NCBI RefSeq assembly: GCF_018598225.1
Contig: NZ_JAHESF010000035.1
Coordinates: 1-64,000, forward strand
Direction of reading: 5' to 3'
Source: Chryseosolibacter histidinae
GTDB lineage: Bacteria; Bacteroidota; Bacteroidia; Cytophagales; Cyclobacteriaceae
Length of the DNA: 64,000 bases
Of the stretch, positions 43,663-53,769 are shown piece after piece; position 1 is the stretch's first letter, and each line of letters starts with the position of its first letter. The notes beneath the pieces are model-generated. The model was not told where the DNA came from. It saw only the letters and a list, made by a program, of their open reading frames with translations, and ran no database searches. The translations under genes were made by a program, and so were the position numbers.

Positions 43663-43789
43663 GGCGCAAGTGTTGTGTGTAGGGTTGTGGGAGGCTCACT
43701 TGTGCCCTCTCTGGCGCGGAAAGTTTCTTCCGGCGCCTTTTTCTTTCTGGTTTCGTAGCCCAGGTCTTTCCAGGGGAACTTAGTTCCCC
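43663..43789 (+). repeat. Modular hairpin repeat lacking module B (A-C-D-E)
   Basis: Module A 43663-43706, C 43713-43737 (one extra A), a diverged D about 43748-43760, E 43773-43789. Both neighbours lie on the minus strand but the element keeps plus orientation. It and a CTTTGCG end-unit (43814-43832) fill the 346-base gap with the GntR operator. Confidence 0.9.
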
Positions 43790-43813
43790 GGCTGGCGGAG
43801 TAGGCGGGGTGCA

Positions 43814-43832
43814 CTTTGCGTGAACCTGCATT
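43814..43832 (+). repeat. CTTTGCGTGAACCTGCATT unit
   Basis: Nineteen-base unit next to the stop of the hybrid kinase gene; the same unit recurs at 51382-51400 and 56202-56220. Confidence 0.75.
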
Positions 43833-43839
43833 CCGAGTT

Positions 43840-46800
43840 TCAAAGAAACTCCACCGGCTTCTTTCCAAACCTCGCCAAAAACTGCTGTGAAAAATACGCG
43901 CTGTTATCAAACCCAACCTGTGCCGCAAGCGCCGAAACCTTTGTCACTTTTTTATTCATCAGCAGCTTGAACGCGATCTTCAGCCTGATCTCCTTGATGA
44001 GTTGTGCGGGTGTCATGCCCGTGAGCGATCCCGTTGTGCGATACAGTTGCCGTTCACTGAGCGCGAGGTGTTCGGCAAGATCGGGCACACCCAACGATGC
44101 ATCCGCTGCCCGGCTTTCTACCAGTTGCTCGACCTTTTTAATAAAGATGTCATTCGTAGACGGTGATGGCGGCAGCTCTCCGGGCTCCACGGGTTTTTCC
44201 TGCCACTGTTTCCGGATCAATTGATTCGTCAGCAGGTTGTGGATCCGGATCTTCAATTCCAGCGCATTGAATGGTTTTACAATATAATCGTCCACACCGA
44301 GGCGAAGCCCGTGAAGCAGGTCTTCTTCCGAAGCCCGGGCGGTGAGCATCACCACCGGAATGCCCCTAAGGTGGGCATCACTTTTCAGCTGATGTAAAAA
44401 CTCATAACCATCCATTTCAGGCATCATCACATCCGAAAGGATCAGGTCGGGCGTGTTTGTCTTCAGCCATTGCAGTGCCTCCCGGCCGTTCACCGTTTCG
44501 TGTATCGTTACCGCATTGCCGAGGATCTCTTTCAAATAGTAACGCATCTCCGCATTATCTTCCACCAAAAGTATCGCCGGCATCTTTTCGTAGTTACCGG
44601 GAAATAGTTGTATCGCTTCCGCGGATATATCTTCGTCTTCTTTTTCCTGGAGAGAGACCGCTTCCTGGGTCGTGGGTAGTGATACGGTGAAAACAGATCC
44701 TTCGTTCAATTGGCTGCGCACAGCAACATCGCCTCCATGCAACAACGTGAGCTCTTTCACGAGCGAAAGTCCGATGCCCAGGCCCTGGCCATTTTTCGTT
44801 TCCGTGGCGCTGCTTTGATAGAAGCGGTCAAAAACATAAGGCTGTTCACTTTCAGGGATGCCGATGCCGGAGTCGCTCACTTCAATGATCACCCGTTCCG
44901 TCGAAGCAGAGAACCTGCCTTCCACTTTGATCCATCCGCCTTCGTGGTTGAATTTAATGGCATTGTAGATCAGGTTATTGATGATCTTTTCAAACTTATC
45001 CTCATCCAGCGGAAGCTGCAGATCTTTTAACGCCGAAACCTGTACCTCCAGCCGGATATTCTTTTTCACCAGCAACGATTCAAACGAATAGATGATCCTG
45101 TTAAGGAGTGGGAGCAGGGTGACCTGCTTCTTGTTGATCACGGCCTGATCCGTACCCGGTTTCGCGAGATCCAGTACTTCGTTCACCAGCGTTTGTAATC
45201 GACGGCTGTTGGCTACAGCAATATCCAGGTGGTCGCGTGACTTTCCCTCCGGCGACCCTTGCTGCATCATCTCAAGCATGCCGTTGACGAGTGTTACGGG
45301 TGTTCGGAGCTCATGCGATACGTTGGCAAAGAATCTCGACTTCATGTCAGCGGCATCTTTCAGCTGCTGTGCCTGCTGTGTAATGAGAAGATTGGCCTGT
45401 TCGATCTTGGATTTTTGCTGGGATAGTTGGGTGTTTTTTGCTTTGGTGCGATAATATCCCGAAGCCGTCACCGCAGCGAGCAGCACGAAAAAAACGAGCG
45501 ATGTACCCAGGGCGATGCGTGTGGTTCTCTCGGCCGACGATTGAATTTTCCGGATCTCATTTTCCCGGGCCAGCGCATTGTTCTCATCTTCCTTGTGCGC
45601 AAGCTCATATTCCTTTTCCAGCAACCCAAGTTTGATGCGCCGGTCGCGGCCCCGGAGGCTGTCCTGCATTTGTAAATAATTTCCCTGGTATTCGAACGCT
45701 TTCTTATACTGACCTGTCTTGCCATAGATCCTGGCGAGATCGAAGGTGGCCTGCTGGATGATTTCGGCGTCGCCCTGTTGCCTGGCACGGGTCAAGGCCA
45801 GCAGCTCTGTTTTCTCCGCTTCCTGGTAGCGCCCCAGATCGTACAACGCCTCGCCCATGTGCCGGTAGCCCAGGCTGATCCCATAGTTGTCGTCATTGCG
45901 CTTGAATCCCTCCATCGCAGTACGGAATCTTTCTAGGGCTTCGGTGGCACGTCCTGAATGCATCAGCGAGTTTCCGATGTTAAGGTGCAGGGGATTGCTG
46001 GGAAGCAGGTTATTCTCTTTTCGCAAATTTTCTGCTTCGGCAAAACAGGCAAGCGCTTCTTTGGGCCGGTTGTCGTGGTCATAAACAATGCCCAGGTTGG
46101 TAAGCACCATGGTGATCTGTCTGGCATTTTTCATCTCCCGGAATATTGTCAGCGCCTCCTTGTAATATTGTTCCGCCCGCACGTTGTCACCATCATCTTC
46201 ATAGAGTACGCCGGCGTTGTTGAGAATTCCCGCTTTTTGCGCAGGGTTGTCGAACTTGTCCAGCAGCCGGAGCGCGCGCAGGTAACTTTCCAGGGCCTTT
46301 ACGGTGTTCCCTATATTATTGTAGGTCACGCCCACGCGCTTGAGGGCAATGATCATGTCGAGAGAGTCAACGGAATTATCGAGCACGGCAAGGTCGTAAT
46401 ACAGACAACTGTCACCATGCTGCAGGCTGTAGTAGTGATCGCCCAGCTCGCTATAAACCGCCCGCCGGTATTTCGAAGGAGGCGATAAGGTCTTCATGGC
46501 GCTTTTTGCCTTGAGCAGGTAGGCGTATCGCTGGTCCTTTTTGCGTTTCGCGTGCAGCGCCTTCGCGTAATTGAGGTACACCCTCACCAGTGCCGTGTCA
46601 TGTTCGGGTAAAGGGCAAAGTGCTGCCGCATCTTCTATCAACAGGGCAGACGAATCAGCATCGATGTCTATATAATGGCCAGCCAGCGATCCCAGCGTAG
46701 TGGCTTTCAGGTAATCGCTGGTCTTCTCTTTTAAGCGGAGCTTCAGGCTATCGACCTGGTGCCGGGTGGAAGGGGAGACCTGTGCCCGGGCACCGATGCT

Positions 46801-46848
46801 CAGGGCGACGAAGAGGGTGACAACAACAAATTTCATAAAGCGCTTCAT
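43840..46848 (-). CDS. Hybrid sensor histidine kinase/response regulator with TPR sensor and AraC output, 1002 aa
   Basis: Single-protein two-component system. Start 46848 (MKRFMKFVVVTLFVALSIGARAQ) gives a signal peptide; an ATG 12 codons upstream would spoil it. Domain order: periplasmic TPR repeats (about 60-430; ILNNAGVLYEDDGDNVRAEQYYKEAL pattern), one TM helix (about 442-465), HisKA with His512 (FANVSHELRTP), HATPase with N/G boxes (NNLIYNAIKF, SDSGIGIP, GQGLGIGL), receiver with Asp806 (LILSDVMMPEMDG) and a C-terminal AraC HTH (about 890-1002). Resembles Bacteroidota hybrid two-component regulators that switch nutrient or surface loci, though the sensor is TPR, not the sugar-linked propeller type. 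The divergent GloVer/T9SS gene is a possible target (inference). Confidence 0.9.
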   Translation of the reverse strand: MKRFMKFVVVTLFVALSIGARAQVSPSTRHQVDSLKLRLKEKTSDYLKATTLGSLAGHYIDIDADSSALLIEDAAALCPLPEHDTALVRVYLNYAKALHAKRKKDQRYAYLLKAKSAMKTLSPPSKYRRAVYSELGDHYYSLQHGDSCLYYDLAVLDNSVDSLDMIIALKRVGVTYNNIGNTVKALESYLRALRLLDKFDNPAQKAGILNNAGVLYEDDGDNVRAEQYYKEALTIFREMKNARQITMVLTNLGIVYDHDNRPKEALACFAEAENLRKENNLLPSNPLHLNIGNSLMHSGRATEALERFRTAMEGFKRNDDNYGISLGYRHMGEALYDLGRYQEAEKTELLALTRARQQGDAEIIQQATFDLARIYGKTGQYKKAFEYQGNYLQMQDSLRGRDRRIKLGLLEKEYELAHKEDENNALARENEIRKIQSSAERTTRIALGTSLVFFVLLAAVTASGYYRTKAKNTQLSQQKSKIEQANLLITQQAQQLKDAADMKSRFFANVSHELRTPVTLVNGMLEMMQQGSPEGKSRDHLDIAVANSRRLQTLVNEVLDLAKPGTDQAVINKKQVTLLPLLNRIIYSFESLLVKKNIRLEVQVSALKDLQLPLDEDKFEKIINNLIYNAIKFNHEGGWIKVEGRFSASTERVIIEVSDSGIGIPESEQPYVFDRFYQSSATETKNGQGLGIGLSLVKELTLLHGGDVAVRSQLNEGSVFTVSLPTTQEAVSLQEKEDEDISAEAIQLFPGNYEKMPAILLVEDNAEMRYYLKEILGNAVTIHETVNGREALQWLKTNTPDLILSDVMMPEMDGYEFLHQLKSDAHLRGIPVVMLTARASEEDLLHGLRLGVDDYIVKPFNALELKIRIHNLLTNQLIRKQWQEKPVEPGELPPSPSTNDIFIKKVEQLVESRAADASLGVPDLAEHLALSERQLYRTTGSLTGMTPAQLIKEIRLKIAFKLLMNKKVTKVSALAAQVGFDNSAYFSQQFLARFGKKPVEFL

Positions 46849-47023
46849 GGGGTGACAAGCAACCACGCCCTGATTTCTTCGCATAAACGCTCGTTACCGT
46901 TGCTTTTGGCAGGCCAGTGCTATCGGATGGCAGGTTTCTGACAGGCTTTCTGCGGAGGTTTGCGACGTAACTATGCTTAACTAAGGTATGGTTAGGGCTT
47001 GAACGAATATCCGATATAATCTC

Positions 47024-50000
47024 ATGACAATGAAAAAAACAGTTCGTTTTCTGTTGCTGACCGTCGCAGCAGCTACTTTATCCATTCATGCACTGGCCCA
47101 GGGTGTGCTCTGGGGCATGACCTACGAAGGCGGGTCCGAATACGGGATGGGCGGCGGTGGTGTCATCTTCAAAACCAACGCAGATGCCTCCTCTTATATG
47201 TCAGTGCAAAAAGTATTTCAGTTCGACTACCCGGGAGATCGCCCCAAGTCGATGGTAATGGCACCCAATGGCAAGTTCTATGGCGTTACCAATTATGGTG
47301 GCAGATACCTGTCAGGCGTTTTATTTGAGTACGATCCCGCTACTGGGGCATACTTTGCCGTGCATCACTTTCAGCAGTCCACCGGTTATTTGCCAAACGA
47401 AGGCATCATGGTGGCCAGCAACGGCAAATTATATGGCACCACGCCATACGGTGGTTCTGACGGTCGTGGCGTGATCTATGAATTCGATCCCGCCGCAGGA
47501 ACATATCATGTGATGTTCACATTCCTGTCGTCATTCGGAAACCAGCCGCGATCAGGGCTTATCGAGGCATCCAACGGAAAATTTTATGGCACAGCACCCT
47601 GGGGAGGTTCCGGTATCTATGGTGTGATCTACGAATTCAACCTCGCCAGCAGAACCGCTATTATAAAGCATAATTTCACCACGGCCACCGGGTCAGCTCC
47701 CGCGGGTCCCGTGATGCAGGCAAGCAATGGAAAGTTGTATGGCATGACCCCGGAAGGCGGCGCAAACGATCTTGGTGTGTTGTATGAATATGATCTGCTA
47801 ACGTCAACCTATACAAAGCATGCGGACCTGACAGAGGCTTCGGGCAGAAATCCTTATGGCGGCCTGACCGAGTCGACCAGCAACGGTAAATTGTACGGTC
47901 TGACCCAATGGGGCGGGGCTAACGGTGAAGGAGCCATCCTCCAGTTCGATCCGGCAACGGGTGTTTTTCAATCGGTGGTGGCGCTTGGCCTTACGCTGGG
48001 AGGCAGGCCCGTGTACGGCTTTACAGAGGCACCCAATGGAAAATTGTATTGTGTCACAAATATCAGGTTACTGGAGCTCAATCCTGCTACTGTAAGCGTG
48101 ACACAGCGACACGAATTCCCTTCGGAAGGGACCAACAGCGGTGGCACCCTGACAAAGGCATACAATGGTAAGTTATACGGCATAAGTCCCGTCGGAATTT
48201 CGGGGCCGCGCGGAACCATATTTTCATTCGACTACACCACCAACACATTCGAAACAAAGATCGATTTTAACAAGGCTACGAACGGGGCGTATCCGCTTGG
48301 AAATCTTGTGAAGGCAGGCAATGGAAAATTATACGGCACGGTGTCGAGAGGAGGCCCGAACAACCTCGGCTTTATTTTCGAGCTCGATCCTGCAACGGGC
48401 GCAGTCACGAAAAAGATCGACTTCACCGGAACGAATGGCGCCACACCTTCCGGAGGTATGTCGCTCGCCAACAACGGAAAATTGTATGGCATGACCACCA
48501 ATGGCGGGAGCCAGGGACTGGGCGTTCTCTTCGAGTACGATCCTGCCTCCAATACGTACACGAAGAAAAAAGACTTTACCTCTCCCAATGGACAAAATCC
48601 CACAGGCGACCTCACACTGGCATCGAATGGGAAATTTTACGGATTGCTTCCCACCAATTTTGAAGTTCCTTCCGGCTACCTGTTCGAATACGATCCTGCT
48701 ACTGACGCATTTCAGTCAAAGATCTCTTTTAATTCAGCTGTTGATGGAAGGATGCCGGACGGCACGCTCACGCAAGCGGGTAATGGAAAACTTTATGGCA
48801 CCACCGCCGCAGGAGGCACCAATCAGAGCGGAGTGCTTTTTGAATATGATCCGGTCACGAATACTTACACCAAAAAAATCGATTTTTCCAGCAGTGCCGA
48901 TCTGTCCGAGTCATCCATTGGCACGCGTCCTGTCGGGAAGCTTGCGCTTGCTGCCGACGGGAAGTTATATGGCATGACCATGTTTGGCGGTTACATGGTT
49001 AATTTCAACAACACTACCGGGACGATTTTTGCTTTCGATCCGGCAACAGGTGCCCTTACCCGCAAGCACCGGTTTGGTTGTGCCTCGGGCGCATGTTACG
49101 CCGACGGATTCAACCCGCGTGGCAGCCTCGTGCTTGCGCCGGATAACAAACTGTATGGCATGACCTCTTCGGGAGGACAGTCGTCACTGTATGGCGTAGC
49201 CTTTCAATTCGATCCGGCCACGTCAGTATATACGAAGAAATTCGATTTCACGCAGGCGAATGGAGCAAGTCCGAGGTCGAACGCTTTTGTTTTCCTTGCG
49301 GGGATGAAGGAGCAGTCCATCACCTTTGAGGCACCGGCAGCCAAAACGCTCAGCGACGCAACATTCAACCTCTCCGCTACCGCATCCTCCGGTTTGCCAG
49401 TGACGTTGGTAAGCGCAGACCCTGCTGTGGCAACCATCTCCGGAAACACAGTGACCCTCAAAGGCGCTGGCAGCACGGTCATCACGGCTTCTCAGCCTGG
49501 CAACAGCGAATATAGCCCTGCGGTGAGTGTAGAGCATACGTTGGAGGTTTCGAAATCCACGCAGACCATCTCGTTTACGTTGGAGGGTTCCAAATCCTTC
49601 GGCGATGCGCCCTTCGCATTGCAGGCAACTTCCAGCGCGGGATTGCCGGTAAGCTACACGAGCACCAACACCGAGGTGGCAACTGTCAGTGGCAACACCG
49701 TGACCGTTGTAAGCCCCGGAACAACGACCATTAAAGCGAATCAGGCTGGTAACGATATTTTTGCTGCAGCAGCGGAAGTGTCGAAGACATTCACGGTGGC
49801 GAAAGGCGTGCAGACCATTACTTTTGATCAATCCCTGGCTAAAAAATTCACCGAAGTATCGTTGACCCTCACGGCAACCGCATCCTCCGGCTTGCCCGTT
49901 ACTTATCAGAGTGCCAACCCGGCCATCGCCACCATCAGCGGAAATGTCGTCACCTTTGTTGCCAAGGGCCAGGTAACCATCACGGCATCACAACCTGGTA

Positions 50001-50608
50001 ATACTAGCTATGAGGCTGCCGCGAACGTTTCCCGTGCCCTTGTTATAGAGAATTCGCCACCGGTTGCTGTGAAGTCCATTCCGCAGCAAGAAGCCATGCA
50101 ACTGATGCCCTTCACGTTCACGTTCGACGCAGGCGTATTCAACGATGCTGACAACGACGCCCTCACCTATACAGCCCTGCAGGAAAGCGGGCAACCCTTG
50201 CCTGCATGGCTGACCCTCAATGCAGGGACCCGCACCTTCAGTGGAACTCCTGGTATGGCGGATCGTTCCATCGATATTCAGCTGAAGGCATCCGATGCGT
50301 TCAACGGCTCGGCTATGGTTCGTTTTAAGATCGCCATTGCTGTTATCACATCAGTTGAAACAACACCCGAACAGGAGCTCCGGGTTTATCCCAATCCTGT
50401 TCAGCACACGCTGGTGATCCAACATAATGTATCCGGCGAAACACTCCGGCATGTTGTGATCCGCTCGGCAGTAGGCGGTAGTGTGTATGAAAACGGTTCT
50501 CCGGGAGAAAGCACTGAAGTGGATACCAGCCAATGGAAACCCGGGTTCTACCTGGTGGAAGTAAGAACCGGTAAAACTGTACATCAAACAAAAATTATCA
50601 AGCTATGA
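47024..50608 (+). CDS. GloVer-repeat / BIG2 / T9SS secreted protein, 1194 aa
   Basis: Extracellular or surface protein. Signal peptide (MTMKKTVRFLLLTVAAATLS .. LAQ); an ATG two codons on is also possible. Residues about 25-755 hold some fifteen GloVer-type repeats of the form NGKLYGxTxxGGxxxxGVLFEYDPATxxY. Then come three BIG2-like Ig modules (about 765-1005; SITFEAPAAKTLS, ASSGLPVTYQSANPAIATISG), one putative-Ig/dystroglycan-type domain (about 1010-1105; PAWLTLNAGTRTFSGTPG) and a C-terminal type A T9SS domain (LRVYPNPVQHTLVI .. FYLVEVRTGKTVHQTKIIKL). Likely a surface adhesin; no catalytic site seen. The next gene overlaps by 4 bases, so it is translationally coupled. Confidence 0.9.
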   Translation: MTMKKTVRFLLLTVAAATLSIHALAQGVLWGMTYEGGSEYGMGGGGVIFKTNADASSYMSVQKVFQFDYPGDRPKSMVMAPNGKFYGVTNYGGRYLSGVLFEYDPATGAYFAVHHFQQSTGYLPNEGIMVASNGKLYGTTPYGGSDGRGVIYEFDPAAGTYHVMFTFLSSFGNQPRSGLIEASNGKFYGTAPWGGSGIYGVIYEFNLASRTAIIKHNFTTATGSAPAGPVMQASNGKLYGMTPEGGANDLGVLYEYDLLTSTYTKHADLTEASGRNPYGGLTESTSNGKLYGLTQWGGANGEGAILQFDPATGVFQSVVALGLTLGGRPVYGFTEAPNGKLYCVTNIRLLELNPATVSVTQRHEFPSEGTNSGGTLTKAYNGKLYGISPVGISGPRGTIFSFDYTTNTFETKIDFNKATNGAYPLGNLVKAGNGKLYGTVSRGGPNNLGFIFELDPATGAVTKKIDFTGTNGATPSGGMSLANNGKLYGMTTNGGSQGLGVLFEYDPASNTYTKKKDFTSPNGQNPTGDLTLASNGKFYGLLPTNFEVPSGYLFEYDPATDAFQSKISFNSAVDGRMPDGTLTQAGNGKLYGTTAAGGTNQSGVLFEYDPVTNTYTKKIDFSSSADLSESSIGTRPVGKLALAADGKLYGMTMFGGYMVNFNNTTGTIFAFDPATGALTRKHRFGCASGACYADGFNPRGSLVLAPDNKLYGMTSSGGQSSLYGVAFQFDPATSVYTKKFDFTQANGASPRSNAFVFLAGMKEQSITFEAPAAKTLSDATFNLSATASSGLPVTLVSADPAVATISGNTVTLKGAGSTVITASQPGNSEYSPAVSVEHTLEVSKSTQTISFTLEGSKSFGDAPFALQATSSAGLPVSYTSTNTEVATVSGNTVTVVSPGTTTIKANQAGNDIFAAAAEVSKTFTVAKGVQTITFDQSLAKKFTEVSLTLTATASSGLPVTYQSANPAIATISGNVVTFVAKGQVTITASQPGNTSYEAAANVSRALVIENSPPVAVKSIPQQEAMQLMPFTFTFDAGVFNDADNDALTYTALQESGQPLPAWLTLNAGTRTFSGTPGMADRSIDIQLKASDAFNGSAMVRFKIAIAVITSVETTPEQELRVYPNPVQHTLVIQHNVSGETLRHVVIRSAVGGSVYENGSPGESTEVDTSQWKPGFYLVEVRTGKTVHQTKIIKL

Positions 50609-51039
50609 GGAAGAACTTATTGATCGCTGTCACATTCACCAGCCTGCTACTGTTGCAAGCCGCTTGTGACAAGGAGAATGAATCCGCGCAACAAAGCATC
50701 AGCAAAAAACTCACCGGTGCCTCCTGGACGCCGGTAGAAGTAAAGCGTGATGGTGTGAACATCACGACCGAATACACCTCCATGCGCCTGACGATCGGAG
50801 CCAATACCTATTCCACAACCAACGGAGGACTGGCCTGGGCCTCCAGTGGAACCTGGGCATTCCCGGACAGTTCCACTACCACCACCATCCTCCGCGACAA
50901 TGCCGTGCTGATAAACCTGGTGCTCAGCAGCGACGCCAAAACGCTCGACATGGACTTTGTCATCGCAGAACGGCAATACACCACCGGCAGAATGACGGGC
51001 CTTGAAGGCGTGTATCATTTCAGGTTTACCCGGCCTTGA
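50605..51039 (+). CDS. Small lipoprotein of unknown function, 144 aa
   Basis: Lipid-anchored envelope protein (LLLLQAAC lipobox, Cys21). The rest is a compact beta-rich domain (WTPVEVKRDGVNITTEYTSMRLTIG, SGTWAFPDSSTTTTIL, FRFTRP), resembling lipocalin-like or META-type small Bacteroidota lipoproteins, but not firmly assignable. Its ATG overlaps the stop of the GloVer protein gene (ATGA), so it probably works with it. It ends immediately in front of a large repeat cluster. Confidence 0.75.
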   Translation: MRKNLLIAVTFTSLLLLQAACDKENESAQQSISKKLTGASWTPVEVKRDGVNITTEYTSMRLTIGANTYSTTNGGLAWASSGTWAFPDSSTTTTILRDNAVLINLVLSSDAKTLDMDFVIAERQYTTGRMTGLEGVYHFRFTRP

Positions 51040-51041
51040 CT

Positions 51042-51300
51042 GGCGCTAGCGTTGTGTGCGCGTCAGCGCTGTTGGTAACGGCTGGCGCAAGTGTTGTGCG
51101 TAAGGCAGTGCGGTGGCCCCTATGGCTGGCGCAAGTGTTGTGTGTAGGGCTGTGGGAGGCTCACTTGTGCCCCGAAATAAGTGAGTCTTCAGACTAAGGC
51201 CCACTGCGCCGCCTTTGCGTGACTACCTGGCGCGGAAGTTTCTTCCGGCGCCTTTTAAAACCTGGTTCGTAGCAAAGTCTTTCCAGGGAACTTAGTTCCC
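51042..51300 (+). repeat. Compound modular hairpin repeat (two truncated A copies, then A-B-C-D-E)
   Basis: A truncated A (51042-51051), a second A lacking its right arm (51084-51093), then a full set: A 51128-51171, B variant 51184-51195 (core AGTCTTCAGACT), C 51229-51252, D 51263-51274, E 51286-51300. It contributes most of the 477-base gap before 51517. Nothing else is clear there except a CTTTGCG array. Confidence 0.88.
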
Positions 51301-51360
51301 CTGAACGGGTGCAGTTCAGATTGCCTCCGGTGATCTAATACCTTTTGCCTTTTAAAAAAC

Positions 51361-51400
51361 CTTTGCGCCCCTCTTTGCGGTCTTTGCGTGAACCTGCATT
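51361..51400 (+). repeat. CTTTGCG array with TGAACCTGCATT end
   Basis: CTTTGCG at 51361, 51373 and 51382; the last unit runs into TGAACCTGCATT, as at 43814 and 56202. Confidence 0.75.
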
Positions 51401-51516
51401 CACGTTTTACGCTGTTCAGCAATAATTCCGCGTGCTTCGTCATCTAAGCAAGTACAGTGGGCAATCCCGGTTGAAATCAGGACTAACAACACATATCTTG
51501 ACTTTAAAAACGTAGC

Positions 51517-51999
51517 ATGAAGTATTTAACCCTCGCCCTTTTGGCACTTTGCAGTTTTGTGTTTTTCACTTGTAATACAAACAAGAATTCTGTTTCAAAC
51601 GAAGCCGATATTGAAGCGTTTCAAAAACTCAGGGCTGACTTAAGCCTGGCTTTTCGTAATGGTGATGTGCAAACAGTAACGTTGTATCATCACCCCAATG
51701 TTGTGAAGGCCCTTTCATATGATAATTTGCTGGTAGGACGAGACGCCAATATTAAAAACCTGAAGGGAGCTTTTGAAGCCTATAGCCTCAACTTTAAAGA
51801 GCATCAGATAGAGAGCTTTGAGATCCACGGAAACACAGCAACTGAAATTTCCAGTTTTACAATAGAGGGAACTCCCAGGGGAGACGGCAAACCATTTACA
51901 TTTAAAGGTCGCTCCATGGTGTTATATATTCGCTATAGTGAAAGTCCGGCTGGCTGGGCTTTAATTCGAGAAATGATCCAAACACCCGTCGGAGAATAA
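51517..51999 (+). CDS. NTF2/SnoaL-like lipoprotein, 160 aa
   Basis: Exported small protein (signal MKYLTLALLALCSFVFFTC, lipobox FFTC). The mature part has the cone-fold layout of NTF2/SnoaL-like proteins: IEAFQKLRADLSLAFRNGDVQTVTLYHHPNVV, with an ALSYDNLLVGRDANIKNLKGAFEAY helix, and beta strands ESFEIHGNTATEISSFTIEGTPRGDGKPFTFKGRSMVLYIRY ending WALIREMIQ (quoted as landmarks). Function in the envelope unknown. Monocistronic; 119 bases follow before the USP-like gene region. Confidence 0.75.
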   Translation: MKYLTLALLALCSFVFFTCNTNKNSVSNEADIEAFQKLRADLSLAFRNGDVQTVTLYHHPNVVKALSYDNLLVGRDANIKNLKGAFEAYSLNFKEHQIESFEIHGNTATEISSFTIEGTPRGDGKPFTFKGRSMVLYIRYSESPAGWALIREMIQTPVGE

Positions 52000-52143
52000 C
52001 GTAACGCTTGTTGAGTACGAGGAGCCGTGGGGCTTATCTCAAAATTAAAATCTGATTAAAATAGTTTTCATCAAATTATAATTCTGGGTTCAGGGGCTGT
52101 TAATAGCGCTTACTTTTTTTTGAGCAAGAAAAAAAGTAACACT

Positions 52144-52824
52144 ATGAAAAAGAAAGTTCTGATCCCAACCACGTTTGAAGAAGACACAAAAACAGCACTT
52201 CGTTTAGCGACAGACATCTACCAGGGCTCAGCCGCTGAGATCACACTGTGCACCATTTCGGAGATCTCTGACTCGATCACCGAGCTGCTTTTCCTGGATG
52301 CCAAAGATCATATCGACGTCAGTAAACGTGACGCGATCATCTCTTTTTGGAACCAGCATAAAAAGGCGGCCCATGAGAAGGCTGAAGTGAGCCTGCATCA
52401 CCAGTTTGGCCTTTCCCAGCCGAAGTTCAACAGAATGATGGAAAGATTTGAGCCCGACATGGTTGTGGTGCCGCAGTCTTTTCAGCAAAGCCCGGAGTAT
52501 ATCCACCAGTTTGCGCTCAGGCTTTTTCATACGAGCCGGTACCCAATGATGTTGCTGCCCGGCAACGCGGAGACAGTGAAAGGTATTCAACGTGCGCTGT
52601 ACCTGGATGAATCGCAGCAGCAGGCCAGCAGTGTTGCTGTTCAGCAATATCCCTTTCACGTTATTCATAAGTCAATGGTGGAAGGGCAGGAGTATGGCTC
52701 CACCCGGACGATCGTGGAAAAAATGCAGATCGACCTGATCGTAAAGCCAAAACGAAAAAAAGGTTTGCCCGTGGAGCATGATCGCGACGCAGGCACTTTC
52801 GGACTTCCTATTCTCACCATTTAA
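52144..52824 (+). CDS. Universal stress protein-like domain protein, 226 aa
   Basis: Cytosolic protein of the USP/HUP alpha-beta fold: N-terminal strand MKKKVLIPTTFEEDTKTALRLATDIYQGSAAEITLCTI matches the Usp first strand and helix, though it has no clear ATP-binding GxxG. Two Usp-like halves are suggested by a second PMMLLPGN segment. The ATG at 52144 is chosen over an upstream TTG because it starts at this strand. It lies 17 bases ahead of the bestrophin gene in the same direction, so co-expression is likely. Ligand unknown. Confidence 0.75.
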   Translation: MKKKVLIPTTFEEDTKTALRLATDIYQGSAAEITLCTISEISDSITELLFLDAKDHIDVSKRDAIISFWNQHKKAAHEKAEVSLHHQFGLSQPKFNRMMERFEPDMVVVPQSFQQSPEYIHQFALRLFHTSRYPMMLLPGNAETVKGIQRALYLDESQQQASSVAVQQYPFHVIHKSMVEGQEYGSTRTIVEKMQIDLIVKPKRKKGLPVEHDRDAGTFGLPILTI

Positions 52825-52841
52825 CGACACGATCCAAAGCT

Positions 52842-53768
52842 ATGTTGTTGAACAAAAATATTCCCTGGTCATACATCGTCGGTAAGATCAGGCTTGAAAT
52901 TGCCGCAGTGTCCATCTACGCCATCTCGTTCGGCATATTTCATAAATTGCTCAATCTTCACCACATCATGCTGCCCCTGTCGGTGCCGGCAATTGTAGGA
53001 ACCGTGATCTCCCTTTTGTTAGCTTTTCGATCCAATCAGGCTTATGATCGCTGGTGGGAAGCCAGGATCATCTGGGGAGCGATCGTTAATGATTCGCGGA
53101 CCCTCATCCGCCAGATCAAAACCTTCATGAATGATCCCGAGTACAGTGTGACGGCAGACGACTTCGTGCGCCGTTTCGCCAAGCGGCAGATCATGTGGTG
53201 TTATAGTTTAGGAAATAGTCTCCGAAAGAAAGACCCAATGCTCCACGCGCGTGACCTGCTCTGCGCAGACGAGCAAAGGTTTGTTGCCGCCCATGGACAC
53301 ATTCCCAACGCGCTTTTGAGCTTGCACGGCAAAGACATCCAGGTAGCCATGGAAAGAGGCTGGTTGAATCCGTTTCAGCAGGTAGAGCTCGACAGGACGT
53401 TGACAAGATTATGTGATGCCATGGGAAAATGTGAGCGGATCAAAAATACCGTGTTCCCGACCACCTACGGTCTCTATATCAACTTCGCCTTGTACCTGTT
53501 CATCATACTTCTCCCGTTCGGATTAACCGAGTACCTCGGCATCGTTGTTGTTCCCCTCATCATTCTTATTTCCGCAAGTTTTCTTTTTATCGAGAAGATG
53601 GCCATTCACCTGCAGGATCCTTTCGAGAACAAACCGACAGACACACCGATGACAACCATTGCTGCAACCATCGAGCGGAACATCCGTGAAATGATGGAGG
53701 ATTTTAACGAGCCAAAGCACGATCGCCTCGCTGCAAAGGTATCGGACGAAGAATTTTATGTGTTGTAA
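52842..53768 (+). CDS. Bestrophin-family (UPF0187) membrane protein, 308 aa
   Basis: Inner-membrane ion-channel family member. Family landmarks: LLLAFRSNQAYDRWWEARIIWGAIVNDSRTLIRQI (the RSNxAYxRWWEAR signature), FCR-type segment RFAKRQIMWCYSL, and C-terminal LFIILLPFGLTE..GIVVVPLIILISASFLFIEKMAIHLQDPF (cited as landmarks; full run omitted). Bacterial homologues conduct cations or anions; which one is not readable here. Paired with the USP-like gene upstream. Confidence 0.9.
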   Translation: MLLNKNIPWSYIVGKIRLEIAAVSIYAISFGIFHKLLNLHHIMLPLSVPAIVGTVISLLLAFRSNQAYDRWWEARIIWGAIVNDSRTLIRQIKTFMNDPEYSVTADDFVRRFAKRQIMWCYSLGNSLRKKDPMLHARDLLCADEQRFVAAHGHIPNALLSLHGKDIQVAMERGWLNPFQQVELDRTLTRLCDAMGKCERIKNTVFPTTYGLYINFALYLFIILLPFGLTEYLGIVVVPLIILISASFLFIEKMAIHLQDPFENKPTDTPMTTIAATIERNIREMMEDFNEPKHDRLAAKVSDEEFYVL

Positions 53769-53769
53769 G